A stretch of DNA of 64,000 bases, taken from the NCBI GenBank assembly GCA_036676355.1, contig JAKFDA010000085.1, positions 1 to 64,000 of the forward strand, in the 5' to 3' direction. The notes beneath the pieces are model-generated. The model did no database searches and was not told the DNA's origin. It was given only the letters and a program-made list of their open reading frames with translations. This stretch comes from ZC4RG42 sp036676355 (GTDB lineage Bacteria > Pseudomonadota > Gammaproteobacteria > Burkholderiales > SG8-39). A program made the translations under genes and the position numbers. Shown here piece by piece: positions 60,556 to 64,000 of the stretch (positions are counted from its first letter, which is position 1; every line of letters starts with the position of its first letter).

Positions 60556-60945
60556 TCAATCGTTCGGCGCCTCGCATCCTCCAAGAATCCATGAGATGGC
60601 ATCGAGCAGCGCCTGATCGTCAACCGGTTTACGCAGAAAGAACATAGCGCCCTGAGCGCGCGCGCGATCGCGTATCTCGTCGTCGTCGCGCGCGGACAAG
60701 GCAATGACCGGAAGACGAAGACCGCGCGCGTTTATCATGGCTTGCACTTCAAGGCCGTTAAGGCGCGGCAGCGTCATGTCGAGCAATACGCAGCCTCTCG
60801 AATGGATTGTCACGTCATCGAGAAAGCTCTGCGCATCCGAATAGGCCTGCGCCGGCAGTTCGGCCGCGCGCATCAGGCGCATCAACCCGTTACGGACCGA
60901 TTGATCGTCTTCGATGATGTAGATCAGGGGTTGGGAGGCGCTCAC
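60556..60945 (-). CDS. receiver-only response regulator
   Basis: 129-aa REC domain with no output domain: acidic pocket IEDD, phospho-acceptor Asp56 in CVLLDMTLPRLNGL, Ser in IALSARDDDE and Lys106 in FLRKPVDD. It is close in type to the FixJ-like regulator upstream and may be a phosphate sink or a competitor for the kinase. It starts with GTG. A dyad like those of the island lies 55 bases upstream. Confidence 0.88.
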   Translation of the reverse strand: MSASQPLIYIIEDDQSVRNGLMRLMRAAELPAQAYSDAQSFLDDVTIHSRGCVLLDMTLPRLNGLEVQAMINARGLRLPVIALSARDDDEIRDRARAQGAMFFLRKPVDDQALLDAISWILGGCEAPND

Positions 60946-61000
60946 GATGGAACCTGAAGCGGTGTGCGGTTAACGCTACGCGCTTCGGCTCACCATCAAT

Positions 61001-61019
61001 ATTGGACTATGGTCCTAGG
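61001..61019. promoter_or_regulatory. GGAC-N4-GTCC dyad, site 4 (perfect core)
   Basis: ATTGGACTATGGTCCTAGG; GGAC-TATG-GTCC is a perfect inverted repeat and differs from the DosR core GGACTWWAGTCC in one base. It overlaps the stop codon of the FixJ-like gene and lies 55 bases before the receiver-only gene. Confidence 0.5.
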
Positions 61020-61728
61020 CGCTGTGGCGCCTGGCCATCCGCTCGACGTCGCCGTTTCGCATGTAGCCCGATGCCCTCGGAAAGGCGTTTGTCGTGGAGG
61101 CGCCGGCGTCGGCGCAGATCAGCACCAGGCCGGCGACGGTGGAGGCTTCAGTCTTTTCCATGACGCGGCTGCGATGCGCCTTCACGGTCTTCTCGGCAAT
61201 GCCGAGATCCGCCGCGATCTGCTTGTTGAGCTTGCCAAGCAGGACGCCATGCAGCACATCCCGCTCCCTGCGCGAAAGCGTTGCAAGTTTGCGCTGCGCC
61301 GATGCTTTCGATTCTTCCGCGCCCCTCGTTTCGCGATAACGCGCAATCGCAGCACGTATGGTTCGCAGCAACAGGTCGTCATCGACGGGTTTGAGCAGAA
61401 AATCGACCGCCCCATGTTTCATCGCATCGACACTGCTCGGCACGTCGCCGAATCCGGTGAGGAACACGACCGGCAGGCGGCATTGCCGCTCGCGCATGCG
61501 TGCGAATGCGCACAATCCGTTCACGCCGGCCATCTGCAGATCGAGGAGCACACATCCGATGTCGTCGGGCCGTATGGCGTCAAGAAAATCCTCGGCGGAC
61601 GCGTAGCTTTGCGCCGTCCATCCTGCGGAACGCATCAGCCGTTCGAGGCTCGCGCGCACGCTCTCGTCGTCGTCAACGATGAAAACGGTTTCCGTATCAA
61701 TCGGCTTTCGTAGCGGATCCGTCGACAT
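61015..61728 (-). CDS. FixJ/NarL-family response regulator
   Basis: 237-aa transcription factor. The receiver domain has DDDE, Asp63 in CVLLDLQMAGVNG and Lys113 in FLLKPVDD. The C-terminal LuxR-type HTH is LSRRERDVLHGVLLGKLNKQIAADLGIAEKTVKAHRSRVMEKT. The ATG at 61728 has AGGAG upstream and overlaps the kinase stop by 32 bases, so kinase and regulator are one unit. Candidate reader of the GGAC-N4-GTCC dyads. Confidence 0.92.
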   Translation of the reverse strand: MSTDPLRKPIDTETVFIVDDDESVRASLERLMRSAGWTAQSYASAEDFLDAIRPDDIGCVLLDLQMAGVNGLCAFARMRERQCRLPVVFLTGFGDVPSSVDAMKHGAVDFLLKPVDDDLLLRTIRAAIARYRETRGAEESKASAQRKLATLSRRERDVLHGVLLGKLNKQIAADLGIAEKTVKAHRSRVMEKTEASTVAGLVLICADAGASTTNAFPRASGYMRNGDVERMARRHSA

Positions 61729-63007
61729 GGGGAGTCTCCTTCGGCAGATTGAAACGGAAGATCGCGCCGCCTTGCGGATCGATCTCGGCCCAGATGGCGC
61801 CATGATGAGCGTCGATGATGGAGCGGCATACCGGAAGGCCCAATCCCATCCCTTGCGTTTTAGTCGTCCAGAACGGCTCGAATATTTTTTCCAACCTTTC
61901 CGGCGTGAGCTGGTTGCCGGAGTCGTGCACCGAGCAATGAAACGACGCGTCGCTGCGCACTTCCACAAACAATCGTCTGTCTTCCTCACCCGTGCCTTGC
62001 ATCGCTTCCAGCGCGTTGATGATCAGGTTGATGAGCACCTGCTGCATTTGCGCCCTGTCGACATGCACCAGGCAGCCCGGCTCGAGCGCGGCCCGCACGT
62101 CCACGCGCTGCGCCTGGGTATTCATGTTCAGCATGGCGAGAACCTCCTGCACAAGCTGAGACATGTCCACCCATTCACGCTCGCTCTGGCGCTTGCGCAT
62201 CATGGCGCGCAATCCGCTGATAATCGCCCCGGCGCGCTTATCGTCGCGCACGATATCCTGCAGGATGGCTGCGATGTCGTTGCCGGCATCCTGTTGCCGC
62301 GCGAGGAAGCGCAATCCGGCCTGCGCATTCGCGAGTATCGCGGCCAACGGTTGGGTCAGCTCATGCGCCAGCGAGGCAGCAAGCTCGCCCGCCACGCCGA
62401 TGCGCGCCAGGCGCATGAGTTGTTCCTGCATGCACTGCTGCATCAGCCAGCTCTCCTGCCGTGCGAGAGCACTGGCCAGTATGCTGCCGAACAACTGCAT
62501 GCGGGTAATGACTTCGTAGGACCATGTGCGCGGCGCACGGACCGTGGAAACGGAGAACGCCCCGATCACGGTGCCATCCGCGATCAGCGGCACGGATAAC
62601 AGCGATCGCACGCCCAACCGCTCGTAGTCCGCATGATCCGCGGCGGCGGCGTCAGGCAGGTCTTCGAGCGAGTCGAATATGACCGGACTGCCGTGTCGCA
62701 GCATGGCGTAACTCCAGGGGAACACGCCCTCATAGCCTTTGCGGTGGATCTCCTTGCGCCCGGGCCTCGCCCATGTGTGCGAGACAAAGAACTCGGTCTT
62801 GTTGAGAATTTTGACGACTGAACTGCGGTCGGCGCCGAGATGCAGCACCAGTCGGCTCAACCAGTGCTCGATTTCGCTATCCACGTCGGCAGGTGATACG
62901 CGTACGAAGGCCTGGGCGAATTCCGCGACGAAATGCTCCGAGCTTAGCGGGGGATTACCGGTGTCGTCCTGAATAACGGCAGCCGGCTTGATCGAGTGTG
63001 ATCGCAT
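61697..63007 (-). CDS. GAF-domain sensor histidine kinase
   Basis: 436-aa soluble kinase. A GAF domain covers about residues 30-180 (AFVRVSPADVDSEIEHWLSRLVLHLGADRSSVVKI ... SLLSVPLIADGTVIGAFSVST). The H-box His215 is in LAASLAHELTQPLAAILANAQ, and the HATPase part has NLIINALEAM and GMGLGLPVCRSIIDAHHG. There are no membrane helices, so it senses a cytosolic or diffusible signal; the ligand is unknown and no clear heme motif is seen. It forms a pair with the overlapping FixJ-type gene. Confidence 0.9.
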   Translation of the reverse strand: MRSHSIKPAAVIQDDTGNPPLSSEHFVAEFAQAFVRVSPADVDSEIEHWLSRLVLHLGADRSSVVKILNKTEFFVSHTWARPGRKEIHRKGYEGVFPWSYAMLRHGSPVIFDSLEDLPDAAAADHADYERLGVRSLLSVPLIADGTVIGAFSVSTVRAPRTWSYEVITRMQLFGSILASALARQESWLMQQCMQEQLMRLARIGVAGELAASLAHELTQPLAAILANAQAGLRFLARQQDAGNDIAAILQDIVRDDKRAGAIISGLRAMMRKRQSEREWVDMSQLVQEVLAMLNMNTQAQRVDVRAALEPGCLVHVDRAQMQQVLINLIINALEAMQGTGEEDRRLFVEVRSDASFHCSVHDSGNQLTPERLEKIFEPFWTTKTQGMGLGLPVCRSIIDAHHGAIWAEIDPQGGAIFRFNLPKETPHVDGSATKAD

Positions 63008-63350
63008 GGTGGCAACTTATATGCGTACACCCGCAATGGATGATGTGGCGGCGCAATGAGGCAGTGCCCGGCAATATTGACGCCCCGGCATCGCGATCTT
63101 CCGTCCCATCACACGAGTCCTGCCATATGCGCCTTGCGCGCGGTTTGCAGGAACGTGCAAATCTTGTTCCGTTCAGTTGGTTATGCGGCACGCTCTGGGG
63201 TTCTACAAACAACCTACTGTTCAAGACACTGCGGTTTGTTGCTGGCTTGGGGCACCGTTTGACACGCCGGCCGCGTCGACGGCTTGTGGTTGAAGCACGG
63301 CGCGGCACGTCTATGATTCCGATCGCCTCGAAACTTACGACATGTGCCGA
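63008..63350. other. intergenic region before the sensor kinase
   Basis: 343 bases between the RRM gene and the kinase. I see no convincing gene, terminator or promoter. An open frame on the plus strand (62998-63357) has no recognisable features. No full GGAC-N4-GTCC dyad is present; only half-sites such as CCGTCCCATC near 63100. Confidence 0.4.
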
Positions 63351-63599
63351 TCAATGACCTCTGATGGTTTGCACCAACAGCGCCCGCTGTTTCCACTGCA
63401 TGCCATTCAGACGCATCGACACGGTTTCGAGCGATCCCAACGGAGCGTCCGCGAATTCCAGCATGGCAGCCGGGCGCGAGCCGTCTCCATCAACTCGCTG
63501 TATGTGAGTGCATTCGAGGCCTGGGGCGTATCTCTTGACGAACGCCCGTAATTCATCGTCCGAAGTACCCGGCGCGATGTTAGCGACCCATAGCTTCAT
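63351..63599 (-). CDS. small RRM-type RNA-binding protein
   Basis: 82 aa, one RRM fold: RNP2-like KLWVANIAPGTSDDELRAFVKRYA, then HIQRVDGDGSRPAAMLEFAD (RNP1-like with few aromatics) and MRLNGMQWKQRALLVQTI. Bacterial single-RRM proteins of this size exist; the targets are unknown. Its start lies inside the 3' end of the broken phosphotransacetylase gene (20-base overlap), so it may be translated from that mRNA. Confidence 0.7.
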   Translation of the reverse strand: MKLWVANIAPGTSDDELRAFVKRYAPGLECTHIQRVDGDGSRPAAMLEFADAPLGSLETVSMRLNGMQWKQRALLVQTIRGH

Positions 63600-64000
63600 G
63601 ACGGGCTCCTATGCTTTCAATACGGCGCGGGTGTGCCGCGCTGTCGAGCGCGAGCGGCCCGTCAAGAATGCCGCCGGTGATCTGTCCGCGGTCGGCCATC
63701 TTGCACAGTGCCGCTGCATCGACGGTCGAAGGTACATTCGGATTCACCGTTTCCATTGCTGACAGGATCGCCACGCGCACTTCCTTTGCACCGAGGGCCT
63801 GGGCGAGATCGATGGCGTTCTGCACGATATCGAACTTCGCCTTGAGCGAGGGCGCAATATTCACGGCCGCATCCGAAATCAGCAGCGGCTCCGGGCGGTC
63901 AGGGCACGTCCATGACGAAGCAATGGCTGATGTGGCGCGCAGTGCGCAAACCCGTATCGCGCTTCACGACCGCACTCATCAGTTCGTCGGTATGCAGGCT
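63580..64000 (-). pseudogene. phosphate acetyl/butyryltransferase, frameshifted and truncated
   Basis: The minus strand from the window edge reads SLHTDELMSAVVKRDTGLRT...HCFVMDVP then a stop at 63901-63899. Leaving out one base there restores the next family block (DRPEPLLISDAAVNIAPSLK), followed by DIVQNAIDLAQALG, VAILSAMETVNPNVPSTVDAAALCKMADRGQITGGILDGPLAL. After this the family normally runs about 70 more residues, but here an unrelated end (PRRIESIGARHEAMGR) follows. So there is one frameshift and a missing C-terminus. The 5' part lies outside the window. Alternative: a sequencing error for the frameshift, which would not explain the truncation. Confidence 0.75.

Noticed and set aside
63850..63910. 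Programmed frameshift in the phosphotransacetylase gene
   Set aside because: No slippery heptamer or stimulatory structure is evident, and the gene is also truncated; decay or a sequencing error is simpler.
33365..64000. Mobile element or prophage as carrier of the accessory region
   Set aside because: No integrase, transposase, terminal repeats or att-like duplication seen; the tRNA cluster at 4 kb is not adjacent. Horizontal origin cannot be shown from this window.

Overview
The window reads as a high-GC (about 60% by eye) betaproteobacterial chromosome. The strongest clue is one long minus-strand housekeeping block: yceD-rpmF-plsX-fabHDG-acpP-fabF-ygfX-rpoE-rseA-mucB-glutaredoxin-lepA-lepB-DUF4845-rnc-era-recO-pdxJ-acpS-nagZ. 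Further clues are the rluC/rne divergent pair and uvrC-pgsA-tRNA(Gly)-tRNA(Cys)-tRNA(Leu). Gene order and protein relatedness fit Burkholderiales, Rhodocyclales or Nitrosomonadales; I cannot place it more finely. No rRNA, CRISPR array, insertion sequence, integrase or origin was seen.

Layout. 0.3-3.9 kb holds an MHS-type transporter, a methyltransferase (tam-like), a candidate small RNA and two small proteins. 4.0-9.8 kb holds three tRNAs, pgsA, uvrC, a family-5 uracil-DNA glycosylase, a short CDF transporter, nagZ and acpS. 9.8-25.5 kb is the long block for lipid, envelope-stress, protein-export and RNA-processing functions. 25.6-33.3 kb holds maf and an rsmI-like gene (plus strand), then sppA-Rieske-HAD-rluC (minus), diverging from rne with its roughly 600-base upstream region.

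33.4-64 kb is accessory and looks like a stress or cell-envelope island. It holds a DUF3313 lipoprotein, small secreted proteins, an outer-membrane barrel, a patatin/Omp85-type exported lipase, a SYLF protein, a duplicated-domain secreted protein, a CAX antiporter and a VIT-like membrane protein. A minus-strand operon follows: TolC-like factor, DUF3302, HlyD-type adaptor, fused DUF1538 permease and two PII-like proteins. A plus-strand run encodes a DcaP-like porin, three tandem PLP decarboxylases (lysine-, ornithine- and arginine-type), a PotE-like antiporter, a periplasmic solute-binding protein, DUF3300 and DUF2950. The island ends with a GAF sensor kinase, a FixJ/NarL-type regulator, a receiver-only protein, an RRM protein and a broken phosphotransacetylase gene cut by the window edge.

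The most interesting inference is regulatory. A dyad of the form GGAC-N4-GTCC (at most one mismatch in the eight fixed bases) recurs at 39023, 47345, 47410 and 61001, next to the main transcription units of the island. It resembles the DosR/DevR box, and a LuxR-HTH response regulator of the same superfamily is encoded in the island. I propose one regulon that joins polyamine-forming acid resistance, ion exchange, envelope proteins and the two-component genes. All of this rests on reading the sequence; no database search was run.
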